From NCBI GenBank assembly GCA_025963815.1, contig JAOQAA010000402.1:1-7701 (forward strand): a stretch of 7,701 bases of DNA, read 5' to 3'. Origin of the DNA: Capsulimonas sp. GTDB lineage: Bacteria > Armatimonadota > Armatimonadia > Armatimonadales > Capsulimonadaceae. Below the pieces are notes generated by a model, which ran no database searches, had not been told where the DNA came from, and saw only the letters and a list, made by a program, of their open reading frames with translations. This document shows, one piece after another, positions 1 through 6,345 of the stretch; the stretch's first letter is position 1; every line of letters begins with the position of its first letter. A program made the position numbers and the translations under genes.

Positions 1-17
1 CTCTCTGTGGCTTTACG

Positions 18-63
18 AAAGGCAGCAAACGCCTTTGCAAAACTCTTCCCCCAGGATTGGGGG
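18..63 (-). terminator. Possible weak terminator region after the VIT/VWA gene
   Basis: Reading along the minus strand past the stop at 100, there is a GC hairpin (63-48) followed by AAGAG and TTTT. A second hairpin follows, with a 6-bp AAAGGC/GCCTTT stem (36-31 with 23-18) and a 7-base loop. Neither has a long T tract directly after the stem, so this is only a plausible 3' end. Confidence 0.3.
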
Positions 64-89
64 CTGGGGGCCGTTCCTAACTCTGGGGG
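48..89. repeat. Degenerate C-rich REP-like repeat with hairpin
   Basis: CCCCCA (48-53), GGAT, TGGGGG (58-63) form a 6-bp hairpin with a 4-base loop. A second TGGGGG at 84-89 could pair with the same left arm. On the minus strand the block reads as runs of CCCCCAG around CAATCCTGGGGG, resembling the better preserved arms at 6346-6391 and 6458-6501. It lies 10-50 bases past the stop of the VIT/VWA gene. Membership of the same family is judged by eye. Confidence 0.5.
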
Positions 90-99
90 CAAGGGCATC

Positions 100-2439
100 T
101 TATGCGCCGATCATCCTCTCCAGCTCATCCCAACCCAGCGCCCCCCCTGGCCCCGCTGCAAGCTTCGCATCGCCTGCCCGCACCATCTCAACCACGCGCC
201 CCACAGTCACACTGCGATCTTTTGACAGCCCGCTCAGGTTCTCCAGGAACCCAACCATCCGCTTCACATGCGCCCGGAACACGCCCTGCGTCGGCGTGTG
301 GCCTTCGGAACGGAATTGAATGAGCGCATCGATCGTCTTCAGCGCCCGCTCGTCAGGAGTATCTCCCGGCAAGCCGCCGTCCGGCTCCAAAGAGGACGCC
401 AAGGTGAGCAGACGATCTTCTTCGTCGCCGTAAACGAGTGATGCTTCGGCTTCCATCACGATATCCTCCGCAGGCGGAGCTTGGGCCGGAGCAGGCGCGA
501 TGGCGCGCTCCATAAAGTCCATCGCCTTTCGCATGAGCGATGGCGGCGAGGCAGGTTTGCTCATTTTCGCCATATCTGGAGCTGCGGACAAACGACCGCG
601 CAGAATGCCAGGTCCAGCGCCAGCCGGCGCTGGCGCGGAAACCATAGGAGGCGCCCCTCCGACCATCATCGACATTGCGCCGCCGAAGTAGCTGTCGAAC
701 TCTGTTCCTTCGGGCACTCCCACCGGGACGACGCGCGTTGTCGGCGGCGCGCCGGCCTGGTCGCCTTCTTGTTTCACGACAGCGACGAGAGAACAGGCGC
801 GGCTCGCGAGGCCGTACTCCTCGCTGAGGGCGACCAGATGAGGCTCCAGCGACTTCTCCGCCGCAGATGTCATGCGGCTTTCCAGATCGGTAATGCGCCG
901 CGAACCTTCGAGCAATCGAACCGCGTCGGCGACAGCAGGGTCGGGCGCGGGAATGGCGAATGTGAGACGCCCACCCGGCCATGACGCCGTGACTTCTCCG
1001 GGGTGGGCCCGTTCGCCGAAGGCGACCCAGGGGACGCCAGCGTGCACCGTGGCCGGTGGGAGAATGGCGAAGTCGGCGCCTGTCAGCTCCACGCCGGCGG
1101 CGACCGGCGGGGCAATCGACGCAAAAAGATCCACGGCGGCGATATCCACACGCTCTTTGGGCGTCACAAAGCGACTGACACCGCCCGTGGCCTCCGCCAA
1201 AAGCGCGAGAAAGCGGTCTTGACTGGCAGACCCAATGCCGAGACAGAAGATCCGAACGTTCTGCGCTCGGGCCTGCGCCAGGATTTCCTCGGTTCCTATA
1301 ACCTGACCATCGGTGACGACAAGAACGAAACCGCCTTCGCCGACGAGCTTTGCGCCCGCCGCGAACCCCTGGGCCAGTTCCGTACCGCCTCGCGCATGGA
1401 CATGGCTCAGAAACTCTGAGGCTTTCGCACGGGATTGCGCCGTTGGGGCGACAAGCTTATTGCTGGAGGATTCCACCCGGTCATCGAACGCAATGAGCGC
1501 AAATTGATCTTCGGGCGCGAGTGCGGCGAGACAGGCTTCGACAGCGCGCTTGGCCTGGACCATCGGCGCGCCCTCCATCGATCCCGACCGGTCCACAACA
1601 AAAGCAATCTTGCGTGGGCCGCTATCGCTTTTGCCGAACTGTGTCGAAGGAACGGCGAGGACAAAGCGTTTCTCGCCGGACAGTATCTGGGCGCCCGCAT
1701 TCTCCTGACGCACATCCAGCACCAGATCGCGGTTCGGAACATCACCGGCGGGGCTGAGTGAAACGCGCCACGCGCCATCCTCCTTACGCATCCGGACGGC
1801 ATGTGACGGCGAAGAGATTTCCGAGACTTCCCCGACACGCAGTCCCAGATCGAAACCAACATCATGCAGGCCCTCGGCGCTCCGCTGGAACGTCGGCAGG
1901 ATCACGTCACCGAACTCCTTCGCAGGGAGCTCAATCTCGCCGCCCGCGCCTGTGTCGATCATGCGAGCCTGGGCGTGATATCCCGGCGCAATGGTGAACG
2001 GAAAGCGAAAGCGCAGACCATCGTCGGTCAATTCGACGCCGGCGAGAACTTCGAGGGTGACGCTGATATCCTGTCCTTTACGCAGGTTGCCGAGCGAAAG
2101 ATTGACCACGCCGTCGCGATAGCTGCGCGCCAGGGTCGCCAGATGTCCGGCCTCTAAGCCTTCTTCATACTCCCGGACGGCCTCCTCGACGCGGCGCAGT
2201 TCAGAGTGCGCTTCAAAGCCTTCGCCCTTGACCTCAAATTTGCGCAGCGCGGCGTCGCGCGGCAGCATGAAGCTGTAGACAACTTCCAAATTCTGATCTT
2301 CATCGTGGCGAAAGTCGTGCCGCACGAAAAGACGCGCGCCGACAGGCAGGATCTGCCCCGTCAACCACAGCCGCTGCATGGCGAGCTGAATCGGCTCCTC
2401 GCGATCGGCGTATCGTACTTCAAATCCCGTGCTCTGCAT
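100..2439 (-). CDS. VIT and VWA domain-containing protein, cytoplasmic
   Basis: 779 residues, start ATG. A VIT domain (about 15-140) shows the family pattern: a Q/G-rich first strand, VYSFMLP near 54-60, then YEEGLEAGHLATL near 91-103. A VWA domain (about 275-440) has a complete metal-ion site: DRSGS at 283-287, T353 in GGTELAQG and D377 in VVTDG. The order matches inter-alpha-trypsin-inhibitor-like proteins, including the YGL..R..SLVAVV segment at 542-555. A Met/Pro/Ala/Gly-rich linker (about 585-665) precedes a mostly helical C-terminal region (about 668-779). There is no signal peptide or membrane segment. VWA domains with an intact metal site usually bind protein partners; the partner here is unknown. 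The start is fixed by AGGAGG nine bases upstream. The gene overlaps the MerR gene by 20 bases and is probably expressed only with it. The domain call is firm; the cellular role is not known. Confidence 0.93.
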   Translation of the reverse strand: MQSTGFEVRYADREEPIQLAMQRLWLTGQILPVGARLFVRHDFRHDEDQNLEVVYSFMLPRDAALRKFEVKGEGFEAHSELRRVEEAVREYEEGLEAGHLATLARSYRDGVVNLSLGNLRKGQDISVTLEVLAGVELTDDGLRFRFPFTIAPGYHAQARMIDTGAGGEIELPAKEFGDVILPTFQRSAEGLHDVGFDLGLRVGEVSEISSPSHAVRMRKEDGAWRVSLSPAGDVPNRDLVLDVRQENAGAQILSGEKRFVLAVPSTQFGKSDSGPRKIAFVVDRSGSMEGAPMVQAKRAVEACLAALAPEDQFALIAFDDRVESSSNKLVAPTAQSRAKASEFLSHVHARGGTELAQGFAAGAKLVGEGGFVLVVTDGQVIGTEEILAQARAQNVRIFCLGIGSASQDRFLALLAEATGGVSRFVTPKERVDIAAVDLFASIAPPVAAGVELTGADFAILPPATVHAGVPWVAFGERAHPGEVTASWPGGRLTFAIPAPDPAVADAVRLLEGSRRITDLESRMTSAAEKSLEPHLVALSEEYGLASRACSLVAVVKQEGDQAGAPPTTRVVPVGVPEGTEFDSYFGGAMSMMVGGAPPMVSAPAPAGAGPGILRGRLSAAPDMAKMSKPASPPSLMRKAMDFMERAIAPAPAQAPPAEDIVMEAEASLVYGDEEDRLLTLASSLEPDGGLPGDTPDERALKTIDALIQFRSEGHTPTQGVFRAHVKRMVGFLENLSGLSKDRSVTVGRVVEMVRAGDAKLAAGPGGALGWDELERMIGA

Positions 2440-2815
2440 CGTCCTTATCCTCCTGTTTCAGCGCTTTCGCCGCTTCCGAAATGACCCGATGGATATGCTT
2501 CAAGCGCCATGGCGCAAGATCGGCGCGGACTTCGATCACCACACCCTCGGCGACGGGATACCGCCACCACGCCTCCGGTGTGGGCAGCTCATCGCTTCGC
2601 CCCGCCCCCTGCGCGACTTCCGCCAGCATGCGCCCCTCGCTTTGAAGCTGCTGGATCTCACGCAGCCGCGCCAAATGCCGGGCGTCATACGACGCGCCCC
2701 GTCCCGCCCCGCGCGGTCCGTCCACCAAGCCGCGGCTGATGTAGTAACGGATCGTGCGCGGCGTCAGCCCCGACTCGGCGGCAAGTTCCGAAAGCGTCCA
2801 TTCCGTCTTATCCAT
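2420..2815 (-). CDS. MerR-family transcriptional regulator, short form
   Basis: 131 residues. The N-terminal 70 residues are a MerR winged helix-turn-helix: TLSELAAESGLTPRTIRYYI (7-26) is the helix-turn-helix, and the wing (GPRGAGRGASYD, 33-44) leads into the LARLREIQQL helix. Classical MerR proteins then have a long dimerising coiled coil and a ligand domain. Here only about 60 residues remain: a short helix, WWRYPVAEGVVIEVRADL (83-100), a predicted helix (about 104-120) and an acidic tail. There are no cysteines, so a metal-sensing role like that of MerR or CueR is unlikely. The gene shares a 20-base overlap with the VIT/VWA gene, its only partner in the operon, which suggests it controls that gene and itself. 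The ATG has no Shine-Dalgarno; the -10 box ends six bases before it. DNA binding is well supported; the effector is unknown. Confidence 0.92.
   Translation of the reverse strand: MDKTEWTLSELAAESGLTPRTIRYYISRGLVDGPRGAGRGASYDARHLARLREIQQLQSEGRMLAEVAQGAGRSDELPTPEAWWRYPVAEGVVIEVRADLAPWRLKHIHRVISEAAKALKQEDKDDAEHGI
2449..2454 (-). promoter_or_regulatory. Strong ribosome binding site of the VIT/VWA gene
   Basis: On the minus strand AGGAGG lies nine bases before the ATG at 2439, inside the coding region of the MerR gene. A second purine-rich AAGGA (2446-2442) is closer. This supports the chosen start and translation coupled to, but independently initiated from, the MerR gene. Confidence 0.8.
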
Positions 2816-2821
2816 GCGCTC

Positions 2822-2850
2822 ATTATACGCGCAAATAATGACAGTGTCAA
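2822..2850 (-). promoter_or_regulatory. Consensus sigma-70 promoter of the merR-VIT operon
   Basis: On the minus strand TTGACA (2850-2845), a 17-base spacer and TATAAT (2827-2822) match the sigma-70 consensus at all 12 hexamer positions. Six bases (GAGCGC) separate the -10 from the ATG at 2815, so transcription should start at or within a base or two of the ATG, giving a leaderless mRNA. The 17-base spacer is normal; promoters activated by DNA twisting through MerR proteins typically have 19-20 bases. This regulator may therefore act as a repressor here. Confidence 0.85.
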
Positions 2851-2858
2851 GTAGTGTC
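2839..2858. promoter_or_regulatory. Candidate operator: dyad and direct repeat over the -35 box
   Basis: TGACA-G-TGTCA (2839-2849) is a perfect dyad with 5-base arms that covers the -35 hexamer. AGTGTC occurs at 2843-2848 and again at 2853-2858, exactly 10 bases apart, or one helical turn. The position favours binding by a repressor, most simply the MerR protein encoded just downstream. Binding is inferred from position and symmetry only. Confidence 0.45.
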
Positions 2859-2859
2859 T

Positions 2860-2895
2860 ATAAAATCACAAAGAACGGCGATCGAGACTTTGTGA
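2860..2895 (-). terminator. Probable intrinsic terminator of the phosphatase gene
   Basis: On the minus strand TCACAAAG (2895-2888) pairs perfectly with CTTTGTGA (2873-2866) across a 14-base loop, followed at once by TTTTAT (2865-2860). It begins seven bases after the phosphatase stop at 2902. The stem is AT-rich and the loop long, so efficiency may be modest. It ends only ten bases before the -35 box of the next operon and would shield that promoter from read-through. Confidence 0.5.
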
Positions 2896-2901
2896 GGATG
2901 A

Positions 2902-4785
2902 TTAGCGGGAAGCGGGCGCGCCGTGGAAACGGGCGAGAAGGAGGCAGACGTCGTCCTGGAATTTGCCGCCGGCGAATGCGCGGGCGCCTTCGACGATTGC
3001 GGCGCCGATCGGACCCAGCCGCTCCAGAGGAAGGGCATCGATCGCGAGCGCGACCATGCCGTCGTAGCCGAGAAATTCGCGCCCCTGGCGCGCTTCCGTC
3101 ACGCCATCAGTCGCCATCAGCAGGATATCTCCGGGCTCCAGGTGCAATGCGGTAACCGAGAACCGTTCTTTGATCTGGATACCAAGCGGAACGCCGTTCG
3201 CCGCGACTTGTTCGACGCCGCCGCCCGTGCGCAGGATCAGCGGCGGCTCGGTGCCGGCGACGGCGAAGTTCGCCTCCCCCGTCGCTGTGTCCAGCACCAC
3301 TAGGGAAAGGACGACGAGTAAGTCCACCTCGTCGCCGGGATGCTCCAGACGCTGGGATTCGCAGAGATAACTGTTCAGTCGATCGAGGGCAATTGCCGGC
3401 TCCGGATACTCGCGCAGAAACGCCCGGAGCGCGTACTTGATCTGGGCCGTGTGCGCCGCCGCGCGCAGGCCCTTCCCAATCACATCGGCGACGACCATCG
3501 CCACCTCACCGTCTCGTAATGCAAAGACATCGTAGAAATCGCCGCCGACCAGCGCTTCATCGGACGCAGGCTCATAAAACGTCTTGACATCGACTCCCGG
3601 AAAGGCGTTGTCCGGCGCGGTCATCAACAGCGCCTGCTGGAGCGTGGCGGCGATCCGGTGCTCCCGCACATGGATGGCGTCCGCCGCTTCCTCCAAAAGC
3701 TTTCGTTTCGTATCGTCACGCAGGATCTTCGCGTAGCCGCGCAGGAACCCATCTTCATCACGCAGGGCCTCCATCACGCCGTCAGCCCAGAACTGAGAGC
3801 CGTCCTTGCGCAGATGCCAGCGCTCGTCATTGGCTTTGCCCACATCGAACGCTCGGGAAATTTCGCGCTCAGGGATTCCCGCCGTCCGGTCACTCTCGGT
3901 AAAAATCATCGCAATGGACAATCCAAGGACATCGGTATCTTCATAGCCCAGAATACGCTCGGCCCCGGCGTTCCAGCTGGCGATACGCCCTTCAACATCG
4001 AGCATGATCATTGCATAGTCTTTGGCGCCTTCCACAAGAAGCCGAAGCTTTTCCTCGCTCTCGCGGATCGCGCGGTCGGCCCGCAAGCGCTCGGCCTGCT
4101 GCACTTCCCGCACCGTACGATGCTCGCGCTCGGAAGCAGTCTTGCTTCGGTAGTCGCGAAAGAACGCCGCCAGCGCGGGCTCCTGCGCCAGCATTGGCCC
4201 AAGATGCTCTTTTGCGCGCTCGTCCGCCTCGTAGGAAACCTCCGGGTGCATTTCGATCCATGTGTGGCACGTCTTGATATAGGCAAGATACGCCGTCAAG
4301 TGATTGTACAGATCGTTACTCAGCAGGTGGACCAATTCCGACCGGCACCGCAAGGCCTGTTCCCCTTCGAGAAACACCGCGACGACGCAGGCGAGCAAGC
4401 TCTCTTCCAGCGGGGATCCCGCCACCAAAGCATCCATATCAAAAATTGAATACTCATTCAGGCGGCTCAAATGCGCGTCGATATCCAAATCAATCGGCGG
4501 CGGCGTTTCCAGAAGCGTCAGCACTTCCGCCGGACTCATGCCGAGCGGGCGCAGTGTGGAGGAATGGCAAACCATGCAGTAGGGAACGACGCAGAAGCGG
4601 GAGAGATAGGCGTTCAGCTTTTCTTTGAACAACGCGGGGAAGGGGTTATCGAGATAGGCGGAGACTGTTTGAGACCAGAGGTTTTCCAGCACTGAGGGAG
4701 ACGGCAGGGCTGGTTCAAAAAACGGCGGAAAGAAGCCGAAGCGCCCAACGATTTCTTCTTGAATTTGCGCGCTGGTTCTGCTCAC
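2902..4785 (-). CDS. AhpD-like / PAS / SpoIIE-type PP2C serine phosphatase
   Basis: 627 residues. Residues about 15-175 are mostly helical and resemble the alkylhydroperoxidase D/carboxymuconolactone decarboxylase fold, with PYCMVCHSSTLRPLG (68-82) as the active-site-like segment. A short coiled linker (about 205-245) leads to a PAS/PAC domain (about 243-365), including WNAGAERILGY and WHLRKDGSQFWADG. After the usual linker (TLQQALL, 381-387), the SpoIIE/PP2C domain (about 395-620) keeps its metal-binding acids: D416 in GGDFYDV, D434 in ADVIGKG, D560 in ATDGVTEA and D611/D612 in FQDDV. Relatives such as RsbU dephosphorylate anti-anti-sigma factors; no such partner is in view. The PAS domain and N-terminal domain are probably the inputs. 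There is no signal peptide or membrane segment. The start is GTG, with a weak AGGT or GGGGAAG upstream. The gene is monocistronic. Confidence 0.9.
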   Translation of the reverse strand: MSRTSAQIQEEIVGRFGFFPPFFEPALPSPSVLENLWSQTVSAYLDNPFPALFKEKLNAYLSRFCVVPYCMVCHSSTLRPLGMSPAEVLTLLETPPPIDLDIDAHLSRLNEYSIFDMDALVAGSPLEESLLACVVAVFLEGEQALRCRSELVHLLSNDLYNHLTAYLAYIKTCHTWIEMHPEVSYEADERAKEHLGPMLAQEPALAAFFRDYRSKTASEREHRTVREVQQAERLRADRAIRESEEKLRLLVEGAKDYAMIMLDVEGRIASWNAGAERILGYEDTDVLGLSIAMIFTESDRTAGIPEREISRAFDVGKANDERWHLRKDGSQFWADGVMEALRDEDGFLRGYAKILRDDTKRKLLEEAADAIHVREHRIAATLQQALLMTAPDNAFPGVDVKTFYEPASDEALVGGDFYDVFALRDGEVAMVVADVIGKGLRAAAHTAQIKYALRAFLREYPEPAIALDRLNSYLCESQRLEHPGDEVDLLVVLSLVVLDTATGEANFAVAGTEPPLILRTGGGVEQVAANGVPLGIQIKERFSVTALHLEPGDILLMATDGVTEARQGREFLGYDGMVALAIDALPLERLGPIGAAIVEGARAFAGGKFQDDVCLLLARFHGAPASR

Positions 4786-4836
4786 GAATCGACCTGCTTC
4801 CCCTTCTCGCGCCCATGCCCAAGATTTATCCCTATC

Positions 4837-4865
4837 ATTCTACCCGCTATCGTCCGCCCCGTCTA
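4837..4865 (-). promoter_or_regulatory. Probable sigma-70 promoter of the phosphatase gene
   Basis: On the minus strand TAGACG (4865-4860, four of six consensus bases), a 17-base spacer and TAGAAT (4842-4837, five of six) lie upstream of the GTG at 4785. This implies a 5' leader of about 45 bases. It is back to back with the DUF1800 promoter. Confidence 0.5.
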
Positions 4866-4876
4866 ATATACATGCG

Positions 4877-4888
4877 AGAATCAATTCT
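4877..4888. promoter_or_regulatory. Small dyad between the divergent promoters
   Basis: AGAAT-CA-ATTCT is a perfect inverted repeat of 5-base arms. It ends one base before the -35 of the DUF1800 promoter and lies eleven bases from the -35 of the phosphatase promoter. It could be a shared regulator site, but it is short enough to arise by chance in AT-rich DNA. Confidence 0.25.
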
Positions 4889-4889
4889 G

Positions 4890-4918
4890 TTGCCTCTTTA
4901 AAGCTTTTGCCTTATAAT
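4890..4918 (+). promoter_or_regulatory. Sigma-70 promoter of DUF1800-DUF1501
   Basis: TTGCCT (4890-4895, four of six consensus bases), a 17-base spacer and a perfect TATAAT (4913-4918) predict a start site near 4925 and a leader of about 70 bases. The spacer contains the overlapping palindromes CTTTAAAG and AAAGCTTT (4896-4907). The promoter overlaps the first codons of the longest open frame, which rules out the upstream TTG at 4907 as the start. Confidence 0.75.
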
Positions 4919-4928
4919 AGAACAATAG

Positions 4929-4948
4929 AGCGCTTTGAAGCGCTTTCG
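4929..4948. promoter_or_regulatory. Candidate LacI-type operator in the DUF1800 leader
   Basis: AGCGCTTT occurs at 4929-4936 and 4939-4946, ten bases apart. The second copy extends to a CG-centred near-palindrome (TTGAAG-CG-CTTTCG, 4935-4948), similar in form to LacI-family operators. Starting only a few bases after the predicted transcription start, it is well placed for a repressor. No regulator gene lies nearby, so this rests on symmetry and position. Confidence 0.4.
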
Positions 4949-4996
4949 AACATATTACCAGACGAACACGTCCACAAGACCGGGAGGCTGCTGGTC

Positions 4997-6340
4997 ATGG
5001 CTTTATCACAAATCGAGACGGCAAAGATGGGGCATTTGCTGCGACGCGCGGGGTTTGGAGCGCGGCCGGAGGAATGGGAAACTTACGCCCGCCTGGGCGT
5101 GGCGGGAACCACGGACGCCCTGCTGCACCCCGAACGCGCCCCCGATCGTCTCGCGGCTCTCCTCAAGGAGATCGACGGCGATTTTGTCGACTTCCACAAT
5201 ATGGACAGCGTGAAAATGTGGTGGCTCTATCGCATCGCGCACACGCAGCGGCCGCTGGAGGAGAAGATGACCCTCTTCTGGCACAACCATTTCGCCACAG
5301 CAAACTACAAAGTCGACAATCCTGGCTGGATGTGGAAGCAGAACGAACTGTTTCGCACTCAAGCCCTCGGCAACTTCCGCACGATGCTCAAGGCCGTCTC
5401 ACGCGATCCCGCAATGCTGGTCTGGCTCGACGGCTCCGAGAACCGCAAGGGCAAGCCGAACGAGAATTACGGGCGCGAACTGCTGGAGCTGTTCACGATG
5501 GGTGTCCACGGCGGCTACACCGAGCAGGACGTGAAAGAAGCGGCTCGCGCCTTCACCGGCTGGCGGCTGGACCGCGACGCGTCCACGTTTTCGTTCGACG
5601 CCGGGCAGCATGACGACGGCCCCAAAACGTTCCTGGGGCAGACCGGCAACTTCAACGGCGACGACATCATCGACATCGTTGCGCGCCACCCCTCCACGGC
5701 GCGCTTCCTCTGCACGAAGCTCTACAAGTTCTTCATCGACGACAACCCCACCCCGGCGAGCACCGCTCCGTTCGAGAAGGTGTACTTTAACTCCGGGTAC
5801 GATATCCGTTCCGTGGTCGGCGCGATGCTCACTTCGAGCGCGTTCTACTCCGCCACGGCGATGTACTCCAAAATCAAGAGTCCGGTCGAAATGGTCATGA
5901 CCACCGTGCGTACGCTGGACGTTCCCATGAGCGCCCTCAATTACCTGCCCGGCACGCTGCGCTCGATGGGTCAGGATCTGTTCAACCCGCCGAACGTCAA
6001 AGGCTGGACCGAAGGACAAACCTGGATGAACACCATGACACTGATGGCTCGCGTCAACTTCATCAATCAGGTTGTGCGAGAGATGGGCAATCGGGGAGAT
6101 TTCTCCGAACGAGTACACGGAGCGCTCGCGCGCACCGGCATGCCGGTCACCACGCCCGATGGCGCGGTGGACGCCGTTTGGGCCGCCTTCATGCCCGGCC
6201 GCCGTCCCTCCGCCCCCACCCGCGCCGCCCTGCTCGCCTACGCCTCGGATGGCTGGAAGCCCGGCGAAGTACGCTTCGAGAACAAATCACAGGGACTGGT
6301 GCGGCTGATCTTGAGCGCGCCGGAGTATCAATTGGCTTAG
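4997..6340 (+). CDS. DUF1800 family protein
   Basis: 447 residues from the ATG at 4997, which has GGGAGG nine bases upstream (4982-4987). DUF1800 hallmarks appear in order: HLLRRAGFGARPEEW (13-27), PLEEKMTLFWHNHFAT (86-101), NENYGRELLELFTMGVHGGY (155-174) followed by AARAFTGWRLD, a FDAGQHDDGPKTFLG segment (200-214), HPSTARFLCTKLYKFF (231-246), LTSSAFYS (278-285) with KIKSPVEMV, and QDLFNPPNVKGW (326-337). Length is normal and no frameshift is seen. The molecular function of the family is not established. It is very often encoded just before a DUF1501 protein, as here. No signal peptide is seen at this start, unlike its partner. Expression is probably from the promoter at 4890-4918. Confidence 0.93.
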   Translation: MALSQIETAKMGHLLRRAGFGARPEEWETYARLGVAGTTDALLHPERAPDRLAALLKEIDGDFVDFHNMDSVKMWWLYRIAHTQRPLEEKMTLFWHNHFATANYKVDNPGWMWKQNELFRTQALGNFRTMLKAVSRDPAMLVWLDGSENRKGKPNENYGRELLELFTMGVHGGYTEQDVKEAARAFTGWRLDRDASTFSFDAGQHDDGPKTFLGQTGNFNGDDIIDIVARHPSTARFLCTKLYKFFIDDNPTPASTAPFEKVYFNSGYDIRSVVGAMLTSSAFYSATAMYSKIKSPVEMVMTTVRTLDVPMSALNYLPGTLRSMGQDLFNPPNVKGWTEGQTWMNTMTLMARVNFINQVVREMGNRGDFSERVHGALARTGMPVTTPDGAVDAVWAAFMPGRRPSAPTRAALLAYASDGWKPGEVRFENKSQGLVRLILSAPEYQLA

Positions 6341-6345
6341 GAATT

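Noticed and set aside
35..319. Small plus-strand open frames at the left edge
   Set aside because: They run antisense through the end of the VIT/VWA gene and the C-rich repeat, with no ribosome binding site.
3658..4449. 263-codon open frame on the plus strand
   Set aside because: It lies wholly inside the phosphatase gene, on the opposite strand, has no recognisable domain, and is explained by GC-rich antisense coding bias.
4564..4581. CMVCH in the phosphatase as a cytochrome c heme site
   Set aside because: The protein has no signal peptide or membrane segment, and the surrounding sequence fits an AhpD-like PYCxxxH segment better.
4907..4996. TTG at 4907 as the start of DUF1800, adding 30 residues
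   Set aside because: The TTG and following codons overlap the spacer and -10 of a good promoter, no ribosome binding site precedes it, and the added residues do not resemble the family N-terminus. The ATG at 4997 has GGGAGG nine bases upstream.
5399..6118. 239-codon open frame on the minus strand
   Set aside because: It is antisense to the conserved DUF1800 core and has no ribosome binding site or family resemblance.
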